Of a DNA stretch of 64,000 bases, positions 35,428 through 44,115 are shown piece by piece; within the stretch, counting starts at the first letter, position 1; each line of letters starts with the position of its first letter. The notes below the pieces were generated by a model. It did no database searches. It saw nothing but the letters and a program-made list of their open reading frames with translations, and was not told where the DNA came from. The position numbers were made by a program, and so were the translations under genes. Origin of the DNA: Tamlana carrageenivorans (GTDB taxonomy: Bacteria > Bacteroidota > Bacteroidia > Flavobacteriales > Flavobacteriaceae); assembly GCF_002893765.1 (NCBI RefSeq), contig NZ_CP025938.1:3739501-3803500 (forward strand), written 5' to 3'.

Positions 35428-36330
35428 TCACTTCCCTTTCTTTAAGGACACTATTAATATTCCAGCAATAACCACTAAAGCACCAAACCACTGTAAACCC
35501 GTTAAAATTTCATTTAAAAAGATCGCAGCTAATATGATGGTTGAAATTGGCCCTATTCCCGCCACAATAGCAAAGTTTGATGAGCTAATCATTTTAATAG
35601 ACGTAGAGACTAAAAACGAAGGTATTACCGTTGCAAACATGGCTATTACAAAACCTAAGACATACACTTGCCATGAAAAACTAAATAAATCCACCTCTGA
35701 AACCAAACTGTAATGCACAAATACACAAATGCACGACACCATCATGGCATAAGCCGTAAACTGTACCACGCCAAATTTCGGTATTAACCAACCGCTACCT
35801 ACTAAATAAGTGGCATATGTAATCGCACTAAGCAATACAAAAGCCGCTCCGATGAAGGTTTCAGTTCCTGATAAAGTTACTTCATCCCAAAACGTTATCA
35901 CAACGCCTAAGTAAGTTAAAGCGATAGCCATGGCCTGAATTTTAGTGATAGGCCTTTTTAAAAACACACGGTTTAAAATTAAAACGATAGTAGGGTATAA
36001 AAACAAGATAATACGTTCTAAACTCGCCTTAATATATTTAAGTCCGACGAAATCAAAGTAACTCGCCAAATAATAGCCCACCACACCGAAAAAACACAAC
36101 CATAAATAGTCCTTTTTCACCAAAGTGGCCTCAGTGTTTTTATTTCTATAAGCGATAGCAATACCTACATAAATAGGAAAAGAAAACAGCATTCTTAACA
36201 ATAGAATACTTATAGCATCAACATGATAGCCATAGGCTAATTTAACCATAACCGCTTTTGATGAAAATAGGACGACCCCTAAAATACCAATAAGCACTCC
36301 GTACCAAAATTGTTTTTTTGTTGTTTCCAT
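35428..36330 (-). CDS. EamA/DMT-superfamily exporter
   Basis: The 300-residue protein has about ten hydrophobic spans arranged as two EamA repeats (residues ~8-140 and ~155-295), with typical segments LKYIKASLERIILFLYPTIVLIL and GIGPISTIILAAIFLNEILTGLQWFGALVVIAGI. Family members export amino acids, nucleosides or other small metabolites across the inner membrane; the substrate cannot be predicted. It is transcribed on its own, with a 331-bp gap upstream. The ATG at 36330 gives the expected short cytoplasmic N-terminus. Confidence 0.9.
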   Translation of the reverse strand: METTKKQFWYGVLIGILGVVLFSSKAVMVKLAYGYHVDAISILLLRMLFSFPIYVGIAIAYRNKNTEATLVKKDYLWLCFFGVVGYYLASYFDFVGLKYIKASLERIILFLYPTIVLILNRVFLKRPITKIQAMAIALTYLGVVITFWDEVTLSGTETFIGAAFVLLSAITYATYLVGSGWLIPKFGVVQFTAYAMMVSCICVFVHYSLVSEVDLFSFSWQVYVLGFVIAMFATVIPSFLVSTSIKMISSSNFAIVAGIGPISTIILAAIFLNEILTGLQWFGALVVIAGILIVSLKKGK

Positions 36331-36661
36331 ACAACGAAAATAACGACCTAGAGTTTTTGAAATTATAGGAAATTTCTGAAAATACGATGTTCAAGAATAA
36401 AAAAGAGTACTTTAAGTTATATACCCTAAAAAAAGAAACGCAGTAAAATTGTTAAATCCTTAAATAAATAACAGCTGCATGAAGAATCGCCGTGAATTAT
36501 TCTAAAAAATAATGCGACATCTCTGGCGTCAATGTTGATTTTTCAAATACAAACCCAAGCATATTTAAAACATATCAAACGCATCCGAGACATCGCATTC
36601 GAGCAAAAGTATTTCTTTTAATTTTTAGACTAACTTCAATAATATTTGATTAAAAAAAATT
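36331..36661. other. 331-bp intergenic region with a long imperfect palindrome
   Basis: No gene is seen. An inverted repeat pairs 36511-36523 (AATGCGACATCTC) with 36587-36599 (GAGACATCGCATT), 11 of 13 positions matching, around a 63-nt loop. It lies downstream of the rubredoxin gene and upstream of the EamA gene and could mark the end of the nasA transcript or be a relic element. Confidence 0.4.
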
Positions 36662-38092
36662 CTATTTGACTAATACTTTCTTTTCAAAACTACTTTTAGG
36701 AGCCTCACAAAGGGAACATTCATAAGTATCCTCTAATTTTTTAAAAGGGGTGTTAGGCGCAATATCCTGCGTAACATCGCCATAAATCTCATTGTAAACC
36801 GTTAAACATTCCGAACATTGATAAACCTCCTCTTCGCTACGTTCCTTTTTAATAACGCTCACCTCTTCCTCTTCGCGTTCGGTTCCTAATTGTTCGAAGT
36901 ACAACTGACTTAATTCCATTAATAAACCAGGCAATTCCACCTTATCTACATCTTGAACATGCATGATATATTGTTGGGTGTTCGGATCGAAATTCTTAGC
37001 ATATAATAAATTATAGGTATCTCTAATTTTAAAATCCCCTATAATATCTGGTTGTTTGTTTTTTTCAATAACAATGGAGGTAAAATTATAGGTATCACTT
37101 TCATAACTTGTAATTCCGAAGGTGAGTCCGTAGGTACTAATATCATTTTGGTCGAAATTAGTCACCAAGTATTTTTTAAGATTTAAGGCTTCTCTATCGT
37201 TTACCGGCAAGTGCCAGTTCATTTCCAGCATGGAATGACGCACATTGATTCCGAATTTCCCTAAAAACTTTTCCCATTGTAATTTCGCTTTCAACGGAAT
37301 ACCTTTTACGATAAAAGATTTCCATGGTGTGATCGAGATTTTACCAATCTTATTATCCGAACACAGCTCACACATCGCCTTTAGGAATTTTAAATCATAG
37401 CGATTATTTCTCCAATACAAGCCTAACCAATAACGATCGGTACCAATACGATTCATCCCTTCATAATAAGGGAAAGGATAGAAAGGCACTTCTAGCGGCT
37501 TATCAACTGTTCTATTATTCGTATCGACAGCATCACTTACCAAATCGAAAACCGTTTCAATGGTTTCAGGTTCCTCTTGTAAAATATTTTCAATGGCGAT
37601 TTCAATTTTATCCATATCCCAGCTATAAATAAGCGCAGGATACATCAATGTTTTTTTCCAACCTGGAAGTCTAACATATAAATACCAGTAATCTTCATGA
37701 TCGGAAGCGATAAAATTTACATTTCCAGTAAATAAAGGCACTAGTCGTTGTCTAGGATCGGTAATATTAACCCTTAGTTTTAATTTATGTTTAAACTGCT
37801 CTAAAATATACAGGTAGCGGTCACTTGTTAACCAAGAGGTACTCGGTAATATTTCGGCAGATACATAAGATGAAGCGATATTCTGGATACCATCGCGTTT
37901 TGGTTTTATAAACTGGATTTTACTAAACTGATCGAATTTGCTTTCATCAATTTGCTCTGGAAAAATAATATCTTGGCGAGAACCAAATGAAATCGCATCT
38001 AAGCCTAAACTTTCGGCTGCTTCACAAATATATTTTAATTCACCTGGAGACAACACACCTCCATTTATCTTAATTCTATATGGTTCTTCCAT
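36662..38092 (-). CDS. NirB-like ferredoxin-half-domain protein fused to rubredoxin
   Basis: The 476-residue protein begins with nitrite/sulphite-reductase half-domain sequence (RIKINGGVLSPGELKYICEAAESLGLDAISFGSRQDI, residues 5-45). It ends with a rubredoxin domain: C426-S-E-C429 and C459-S-L-C462 would bind one iron. The siroheme/[4Fe-4S] cysteine pattern C-x5-C plus C-x3-C of catalytic nitrite reductases is absent, so it is probably an electron-transfer or scaffold protein, not a reductase. Start ATG overlaps the nasA stop by one base (TAATG), implying coupled translation. Function as electron donor to nitrate reductase is an inference. Confidence 0.8.
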   Translation of the reverse strand: MEEPYRIKINGGVLSPGELKYICEAAESLGLDAISFGSRQDIIFPEQIDESKFDQFSKIQFIKPKRDGIQNIASSYVSAEILPSTSWLTSDRYLYILEQFKHKLKLRVNITDPRQRLVPLFTGNVNFIASDHEDYWYLYVRLPGWKKTLMYPALIYSWDMDKIEIAIENILQEEPETIETVFDLVSDAVDTNNRTVDKPLEVPFYPFPYYEGMNRIGTDRYWLGLYWRNNRYDLKFLKAMCELCSDNKIGKISITPWKSFIVKGIPLKAKLQWEKFLGKFGINVRHSMLEMNWHLPVNDREALNLKKYLVTNFDQNDISTYGLTFGITSYESDTYNFTSIVIEKNKQPDIIGDFKIRDTYNLLYAKNFDPNTQQYIMHVQDVDKVELPGLLMELSQLYFEQLGTEREEEEVSVIKKERSEEEVYQCSECLTVYNEIYGDVTQDIAPNTPFKKLEDTYECSLCEAPKSSFEKKVLVK

Positions 38093-41000
38093 TATGCTAA
38101 CACTTTTGAATTATGAAGTATTTCACGCACTTCAGTTTTACAACTTCCACAACCTAATCCAGCACCTGTTTTACTGCACAACTCAGTAAAGTCGGTACAC
38201 CCTTTTGCAATGGCCTCTTCAATATTTCCTTCACCCACTTGACTACAAGAACAAACTAATTTACCAATAACAGGCGTATCGTTTGAAGCCCCTCTAAGCA
38301 AGGTATTACGTTTATCGGCCATTTCAATTTTACTCTCGATCATGGTTTTAAATTCGGCAAATTCATTTTTATCGCCCATTAAAACCGCGCCAACTAATAA
38401 ATCGTCTTTAACAATACACTTCTTGTAGTAGCGCTTTTTAATATCTGTAAAGATGATTTCCTCATAACTTTCATCGTTTTCAGGCACACTAATATCACCT
38501 ATACTACAAAGGTTTAAATCGTTGAATTTTAAGATATTCATTAATACCGAACCGTTATATGCGCAGCTAATATCTCCGGCAATAAAGTTGGCTAGAATCC
38601 CCGCTTGCTCTTCGGCTGCCGAAGTAATCCCAAACAATTGGTTATTGTATTCAGCAATTTCACCAATGGCAAAAATATCTTTGTGAGAAGACTCTAAATG
38701 CTGATTTACTTTAACGCCACGACTACAAGAAATACCGTTTGCTCTTGCCATTTCCACGTTAGGAATGGTTCCTATAGCATATACAATAGCATTCGCTGTA
38801 ATAAATTTTCCACTTTTTAATGTGATGTTTAATTCACCGGTATCTTCATCATCAAAAACGGTACTTACTTCGTTATCAAAGTAAATTTGAATACCACGCT
38901 CTTGCACATCTAAAGCTAATAACTTACTTGAAACTTTGTCTAACTGACGTTCCATAAGTCGAGAAGCACGTTGGATAATGGTAATTTTAGCGTTTTTATG
39001 CTTCATGGCTGCAGCCAGCTCTAAACCTAATAAACCACCACCTACGATAACCACATGTTGTTCTTCTGGTGGTAAATTGGTAGCATCTAAATAAGCTTTA
39101 AACCTATCGGCATCACTTTTATTACGCATAGTAAAACGTCCTGGTAAATCAATTTGAACATCTTTAGGAATAAACGCTCGACTACCTGTTGCTAATATCA
39201 ACTTATCGAAACTATGGGTTTCATTGTTACTATCGGTAACCTGTTTATTTTCTTTATCTATGTTAGTAATTGACGTTTCTGGATGTAAATGAATATTTAG
39301 CTTACCAAGTTCTAATTCTTTAATTTTAAGCAACTGTTCCCAAGTCAATTCTTCGGTAACATATTCTGGTAATAAAACCCTATTGTAAAACAAATTAGGC
39401 TCTTTGGAGAATACATGAATTTCATCAACCTCATTATATTCTCTATAATTTTGAACAAAACGGAATGCCGCTGCTCCAGCCCCTACGATAATAATTTTTT
39501 CTACAGGCTTTTTATATTTTGAAACCGCTACACGGGTAAATTTAAAATCTGGTTCTTTCGATGTCGGATCGACATGCGTATTGGTTAAATTATTGGCGCG
39601 GTTTAAATCACTCTGTAATTGTTTACCCCAGTGCATCGGTAAGAAAACAACACCTTTTTTAATGGTGTCGGTAATTTTTGCACGCACACGAACTTCACCA
39701 TTTTCACCTTTAATCTCAGTAATATCGCCATCTTTAATTTTATTTAAGAAGGCGTCAACTGGATTGATTTCTAAAACAGGTGTTGGGTAATGTGTTTTTA
39801 GACGAGATACCTTTCCGGTTTTCGTCATGGTATGCCATTGATCACGCACACGACCTGTGGTAAGAATTAACGGATAATCGTCGTTAGGCTGAACCGACGT
39901 ATTTTTAATGGTGCTAGGTAAATTGAATTGTGCCTTTTTTGAAGGCGTGTAAAACTTTTTATCCTCAAACAATCGCGGTGTTCCTGGATGTCTGTATTCT
40001 GGAACTGGCCACTGAAAAGTACCTTCATTTTTTAATCGATCGTAATTCAAGAAAGACACATCGATATTCGTGCCTTTGGTCATCGATGCGTATTCATCAT
40101 AAATTTCGCTAGCATTATTAAAATTGAAACCTCTAAAGCCCATACGCTGAGCGAAATCACAAAAGATTTCAACATCCGGTCTAGCTTCCCCTGGCGCATC
40201 AATTTCTTTAGGCAGGTATGAAATACGTCTTTCAGAATTCGTCATCGTCCCTTCCTTCTCAAGCCATGCGGCTGCTGGAAGTACTAAATCGGCAAAATCT
40301 ACGGTATCAGATTTATGAGATATATCTTGAACCACAACAAACTTCGCGTTTTTCATGGCACGTTCAATGCTGTTTGAGTTTGGAAGACTCACTAACGGAT
40401 TGGTACAAGCAATCCAAATGGCTTTTAATTTTCCACTTTCAAGGGCGTCAAACATTTCGGTAGCTGTAAGTCCTGGTTTCGGATTAATTTGATCAACCCC
40501 CCAAAACTGAGCCACCTCACGACGATGCTCTTCATTCATCAAATCCTTATGGACTGCCAATAAATTCGCCATCCCTCCTACTTCACGACCCCCCATTGCA
40601 TTAGGTTGCCCAGTAAGTGAAAATGGCCCTGCACCTGGCTTTCCAACCTGCCCTGTAATAAGCGATAAGTTTAATAAGGACACATTTTTATCAGTACCTA
40701 CCACACTTTGATTAAGCCCCATGGCCCACATACTGATAAAACCTTTTGAAAGTCCGATGTACTTGGCAGCTTTTCTTATATCATCTTCAGAAACCCCACA
40801 TAAGCTTGAGGCTTTTCGTAATGAAGTTTGGAAAATTAAATCTTTATACTCGGCAAAACCATCGGTATGCTGAGCGATAAACTTTTCATCAATTAAACCA
40901 CTTTTGTAAAGGCATCTGGCGATGGCATTGTATAAAATAACATCTGTACCAGGTAACAATTGTAAGTGCAGATCGGCAAAATTAGCAGAATCTGTTTTAC

Positions 41001-41613
41001 GCGGATCAACCACAATAATTTTAACATTGGGATTATCCTCTTTACGCTTTTCAATACGTCTAAAAAGTATCGGGTGACACCAAGCAGGATTCGCGCCTGA
41101 TATTAAAAAGGTATCGGCCAACTCAATATCGGCATACGAAATAGGTACACTATCTTCACCAAAAGTTTTCTTATAACCCACTACGGCCGAACTCATACAA
41201 AGTCTGGAGTTGGTATCGATATTATTAGTTCCTAAAAAACCTTTAGTAAGCTTGTTAGCGATATAATATTCTTCTGTTAAACTCTGTCCAGAAACATAAA
41301 AAGCGACACTATCTGGACCGTGTTTTTTTATAATGGATTTGAAAACGCTTGCCGCTCGATCAAGGGCATCATCCCAACTAACACGCTCTCTTGGGTGCGA
41401 TCGGCTCCAGCGCATTTCTGGGTATAAAATTCTATCGGAGGTGTCGTTAGCGACGTAGTGCAAATTCATACCTTTTGAACACAGCATGCCACGGTTAACA
41501 GGATGATCCTTATCACCTTCAACAAGCACCTTATTATTACTGTCTTTTTTAACAATAATTCCGCAGCCTACACCACAATATGAACACGTTGTTTTTACTT
41601 CGTTTTTAATCAT
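38092..41613 (-). CDS. nasA: Assimilatory nitrate reductase fused to FAD/NAD(P)H and BFD modules
   Basis: The 1173-residue cytoplasmic protein has three parts. Residues 1-~700 are a molybdopterin oxidoreductase with [4Fe-4S] ligands C10, C13, C17 and C45 and candidate Mo ligand Cys139 in SRLCMSSAV. Residues ~704-1060 are a pyridine-nucleotide-disulphide oxidoreductase (GAGAAAFRF; GGGLLGLELAAAM), like the N-terminus of NirB. Residues 1121-1158 are a BFD-like [2Fe-2S] domain (C1121, C1123, C1155, C1158). This architecture allows NAD(P)H to reduce nitrate to nitrite within one chain. It begins the nasA-rubredoxin operon and has a ~370-nt leader with promoter, attenuator-like structure and upstream palindrome. 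Confidence 0.93.
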   Translation of the reverse strand: MIKNEVKTTCSYCGVGCGIIVKKDSNNKVLVEGDKDHPVNRGMLCSKGMNLHYVANDTSDRILYPEMRWSRSHPRERVSWDDALDRAASVFKSIIKKHGPDSVAFYVSGQSLTEEYYIANKLTKGFLGTNNIDTNSRLCMSSAVVGYKKTFGEDSVPISYADIELADTFLISGANPAWCHPILFRRIEKRKEDNPNVKIIVVDPRKTDSANFADLHLQLLPGTDVILYNAIARCLYKSGLIDEKFIAQHTDGFAEYKDLIFQTSLRKASSLCGVSEDDIRKAAKYIGLSKGFISMWAMGLNQSVVGTDKNVSLLNLSLITGQVGKPGAGPFSLTGQPNAMGGREVGGMANLLAVHKDLMNEEHRREVAQFWGVDQINPKPGLTATEMFDALESGKLKAIWIACTNPLVSLPNSNSIERAMKNAKFVVVQDISHKSDTVDFADLVLPAAAWLEKEGTMTNSERRISYLPKEIDAPGEARPDVEIFCDFAQRMGFRGFNFNNASEIYDEYASMTKGTNIDVSFLNYDRLKNEGTFQWPVPEYRHPGTPRLFEDKKFYTPSKKAQFNLPSTIKNTSVQPNDDYPLILTTGRVRDQWHTMTKTGKVSRLKTHYPTPVLEINPVDAFLNKIKDGDITEIKGENGEVRVRAKITDTIKKGVVFLPMHWGKQLQSDLNRANNLTNTHVDPTSKEPDFKFTRVAVSKYKKPVEKIIIVGAGAAAFRFVQNYREYNEVDEIHVFSKEPNLFYNRVLLPEYVTEELTWEQLLKIKELELGKLNIHLHPETSITNIDKENKQVTDSNNETHSFDKLILATGSRAFIPKDVQIDLPGRFTMRNKSDADRFKAYLDATNLPPEEQHVVIVGGGLLGLELAAAMKHKNAKITIIQRASRLMERQLDKVSSKLLALDVQERGIQIYFDNEVSTVFDDEDTGELNITLKSGKFITANAIVYAIGTIPNVEMARANGISCSRGVKVNQHLESSHKDIFAIGEIAEYNNQLFGITSAAEEQAGILANFIAGDISCAYNGSVLMNILKFNDLNLCSIGDISVPENDESYEEIIFTDIKKRYYKKCIVKDDLLVGAVLMGDKNEFAEFKTMIESKIEMADKRNTLLRGASNDTPVIGKLVCSCSQVGEGNIEEAIAKGCTDFTELCSKTGAGLGCGSCKTEVREILHNSKVLA

Positions 41614-41835
41614 TCAGACAAAGATTTTATACTAAATAATAATTTTTAATTTCAGAAAACAAATACTGAATTCATTATTCTGAATACCTATAAAAAAGAC
41701 ACTTTATCTTATTATTTTAATAAAATAAACCATCAATTTTGTTGGTTTACATCGCCACTGTTATATATTTTAAATTGCGTTTAAACAATTTCCAAAACAT
41801 GACTTTCATTTTTTTTTAAGAGCATTGCCATTGAT

Positions 41836-41927
41836 AAAGAAAACTACCGCAGCCACAACCACTATATGGCCCCAATTATGAAATAACCATTAGACACCGC
41901 GGTAGTATACACTACCAATTAAGTAGT
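41836..41927 (-). promoter_or_regulatory. Attenuator/riboswitch-like structured leader of nasA
   Basis: Read on the minus strand, four segments occur in order: A ACTAC (41927-41923), B GGTAGT (41916-41911), C ACTACCGC (41906-41899) and D GCGGTAGT (41850-41843), followed by TTTCTTT. A can pair with B, B with C (tetraloop GTAT), and C with D (8 perfect pairs), so B:C and C:D exclude each other. The 48-nt loop of C:D contains a further hairpin (TTAT-ttc-ATAA inside ATGG...CCAT). The C:D stem followed by a U-rich run resembles an intrinsic terminator. The ligand or protein that would switch it is unknown. Confidence 0.55.
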
Positions 41928-41992
41928 CTTTATCACTATTAACTAATCAAATACAAAAATCCGTTTTGTTAATCTTAACACTTTCAATTTTT

Positions 41993-42022
41993 CAGATTTA
42001 ACAAGATGTTTTGATTTACAAA
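41993..42022 (-). promoter_or_regulatory. Candidate nasA promoter
   Basis: On the minus strand TTTG (42022-42019) is followed after 18 nt by TAAATCTG (42000-41993), one mismatch from TAnnTTTG. A start near 41987 would give a ~370-nt leader, starting ~60 nt before the attenuator-like fold. The palindrome centred at 42060 would lie about 64 bp upstream of the -7 box. Confidence 0.5.
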
Positions 42023-42048
42023 GCCTAAATCCAAACTCTGTTATCGTA

Positions 42049-42072
42049 AAATTAAGTATAAATACTTAATTT
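42049..42072. promoter_or_regulatory. 24-bp perfect palindrome upstream of nasA (nitrate operator candidate)
   Basis: Half-sites AAATTAAGTAT and ATACTTAATTT flank a two-base spacer AA. The identical 24 bp recurs at 43783-43806 upstream of narK. A further single half-site AAATTAAGT follows at 42082-42090. The nearby genes suggest binding by the NarL-like regulator encoded at 45659-46324. Confidence 0.75.
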
Positions 42073-42240
42073 AAAGCATCAAAATTAAGTAATCTGAAAA
42101 ATTTGTAAGATTAATAATTTAAGAATACTCGTTTTACGGATTTTATAATATTCGTCTAATAATTATTTAAGTTTTATCATTATATCAAAAAGCTACCTAC
42201 TAAAGCACTACATAACAAATACTTAACAAAACCTAAACGT

Positions 42241-43731
42241 TTACTCCATTTCCTTTTCAAACTTATCCACCAGTTGAGGCGTTGCTTTATCGGCCATTTT
42301 TTGCACCACTCTATGCATCCAAATTAAACAGATGGCTGATAAGAATAACATTAATATCCAACAACTTGACCACAACCCAGTACCTTCCAATAGGTATCCG
42401 AATAAAATTGGGCAAACGAAACCACCTAGTCCACCAAGAACGCCTACCATACCACCTACAACACCAACTTCTTCAGGAAAATAGTCAGGAATATGCTTAT
42501 AAACAGCAGCCTTACCAATACCCCAAATAGAACCTATAATTATCGCAATAATCGCAAAAATCCACAAATTAGCTTGAAAGAAAATATGTGTGTTTCCTTT
42601 AGCAATTAACTGCTTCTTTTTAACCTCATCACCTTTTTGTACAAGTACCTCTTGCCAAGACTCCTTCACAGGAAAAATATGAAAGCCTTCATCGACGTTG
42701 GCCAATTTATCCGTTTTACTTTTCACAGGACATTTAACACCATTAACTTCGATATAAGTTGCACTCACGTCTGTAACTGTCCCTGCTGATTTAGCCATAA
42801 TCCCTTTTCCGGCTGCATATATATCCATTTTAGGAACGATTAAAATCGCACTAAATATTAAAGAAGACCCTAGAACCCAATACATCACTTTTCTAGCACC
42901 CACGCGATCGGACAACCAACCACCAAAAGCTCTAATCACCCCAGAAGGCAGACTAAAACAAGATGCTAAAAGTCCGGCAGTAGCCAAATCTAAAGCATAT
43001 ACATTGGTATAATAAGGCACCAACCACCCAGCAAAAGCGACAAAACATCCAAAAACTAAGAAATAATATAAGCCGAAACGCCACACTCTGATACTTTTAA
43101 GCGGCGCCATCATTCCTTTTAAGCTCTTAGTACTTGAAGCAGGCTTCTTATTTTTAGTCGTTAAGAAAAAAATAACCGCCATAAGCACCAATACTGCTGC
43201 ATAAATTTTAGGCATCTCTCTCCAACCATCTAAATTGGTTTTTCCATCGGTTAAGTAATCCAAAAGTTTAGGTCCTACTAAAGTAGTTATCGCTGCCCCT
43301 GCATTACCAGCACCAAAGATCCCTAAGGCAATACCTTGTCTTTCCTTTGGAAACCAAATCGATGAAAATGCAATACCTACGGCAAAACTAGCACCTGCAA
43401 TTCCAAAACCTAAACTACATAAAGCGAAAGACCAAAAATCGTTAGCATAAGACAACAAATACATAGGAACAGCACATAGCAACAACAAACCAGTAAACAA
43501 AGGCTTCCCGCCTAGTTTATCGGTTAAAACTCCGGCTGGCAATCTGAAAATAGCACCAGTTAATACAGGAATCCCTATTAACCATCCTATTTCAACACCA
43601 GACCAATCAAAAACTTGATTGTCCACTAAAAATGTCACCAATATGCCATTTAACAGCCAAGCTGCAAAGCAAAAAGTAAAGGCTAAAGTATTTATAAAGA
43701 GTATTTTATTTGCACCTTTAGTTGTATTCAT
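42241..43731 (-). CDS. narK: NarK/NrtP-type nitrate/nitrite transporter with inserted domain
   Basis: The 496-residue MFS transporter shows both nitrate-signature segments: GIFGAGNAGAAITTLVGP (~139-156) and GKAAVYKHIPDYFPEEVGVVGG (~406-427). Twelve membrane spans are split by an extra soluble segment at ~303-388, between spans 8 and 9. This insert is beta-rich (AGTVTDVSATYIEVNGVKCPV; VLVQKGDEVKKKQLIAKGN) and resembles a biotinyl/lipoyl-like barrel-sandwich fold. It imports nitrate for the NasA reductase. The gene is monocistronic, 627 bp upstream of nasA, with its own palindrome and -7 box. The role of the insert is unknown. Confidence 0.92.
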   Translation of the reverse strand: MNTTKGANKILFINTLAFTFCFAAWLLNGILVTFLVDNQVFDWSGVEIGWLIGIPVLTGAIFRLPAGVLTDKLGGKPLFTGLLLLCAVPMYLLSYANDFWSFALCSLGFGIAGASFAVGIAFSSIWFPKERQGIALGIFGAGNAGAAITTLVGPKLLDYLTDGKTNLDGWREMPKIYAAVLVLMAVIFFLTTKNKKPASSTKSLKGMMAPLKSIRVWRFGLYYFLVFGCFVAFAGWLVPYYTNVYALDLATAGLLASCFSLPSGVIRAFGGWLSDRVGARKVMYWVLGSSLIFSAILIVPKMDIYAAGKGIMAKSAGTVTDVSATYIEVNGVKCPVKSKTDKLANVDEGFHIFPVKESWQEVLVQKGDEVKKKQLIAKGNTHIFFQANLWIFAIIAIIIGSIWGIGKAAVYKHIPDYFPEEVGVVGGMVGVLGGLGGFVCPILFGYLLEGTGLWSSCWILMLFLSAICLIWMHRVVQKMADKATPQLVDKFEKEME

Positions 43732-43758
43732 TTCAATAATAGTTTAAAATTTATAATA

Positions 43759-43766
43759 CAGATATA
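43759..43766 (-). promoter_or_regulatory. Candidate narK -7 box
   Basis: TATATCTG on the minus strand, the same TAnnTCTG variant as seen at nasA. It lies 28 nt before the narK ATG and about 32 bp (roughly three helical turns) from the centre of the palindrome. Confidence 0.45.
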
Positions 43767-43782
43767 ACTAATTCCTGAAACA

Positions 43783-43806
43783 AAATTAAGTATAAATACT
43801 TAATTT
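43783..43806. promoter_or_regulatory. 24-bp perfect palindrome upstream of narK (same as nasA site)
   Basis: Identical in all 24 positions to 42049-42072: half-sites AAATTAAGTAT and ATACTTAATTT around AA. A degenerate half-site TACGTAATT follows at 43821-43829. Exact conservation at two nitrate genes argues for an operator and against chance AT-rich symmetry. Confidence 0.8.
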
Positions 43807-44071
43807 TAAACATCTAAAACTACGTAATTAAACAGAAATATGAGTTTGACAATTTAAGTTTAATGATATTGAAGAATCATTAAAAGAAAAGGGGAATTTC
43901 AATTTAATTTAGGAAATATTAAGATTTAAGAAGAAAACAATAAGCCTGCATCACATAAAAACATCGTACTTTTAAAGAATAAAACGTTACGAACTTATAG
44001 TTACCTGAACCATGTAACACAGACTTACACTTTAAAGTCGCGCTATCGGGGTGTAAATGTATTTTTTTTGC

Positions 44072-44115
44072 AATGTCCATCAGTTGTAACTGGTGGTAGC
44101 GGAGAATATCATTTG
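44072..44115 (+). repeat. REP-like hairpin, copy 1
   Basis: The hairpin CCATCAGTT-gt-AACTGGTGG is followed by GTAGCGGAGAAT, and the same layout occurs at 44991-45036. Hairpin plus GTAG tail is the layout of REP elements mobilised by RAYT transposases. It overlaps the 3' end of the RelE-like toxin gene. Confidence 0.6.

Larger units (their letters stand above)
41614..42240. other. 627-bp regulatory region between narK and nasA
   Basis: No convincing gene. On the minus strand it holds, in order toward nasA, a 24-bp palindrome (42049-42072), an extra half-site (42081-42090), a promoter-like pair (41993-42022) and a folded leader with alternative hairpins (41836-41927). The last 200 nt before nasA are AT-rich with only two chance-size mini-ORFs. 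Confidence 0.7.
43732..44071. other. Gene-free region upstream of narK
   Basis: This 340-bp AT-rich stretch holds the narK promoter elements (43759-43806) and, beyond them, no gene, repeat or terminator that I can support. Confidence 0.6.

Noticed and set aside
41747..41831. Two overlapping mini-ORFs (16 and 20 codons) in the nasA leader
   Set aside because: Both are short, lack start-site features and could be chance in AT-rich DNA; not strong enough for a leader-peptide call.
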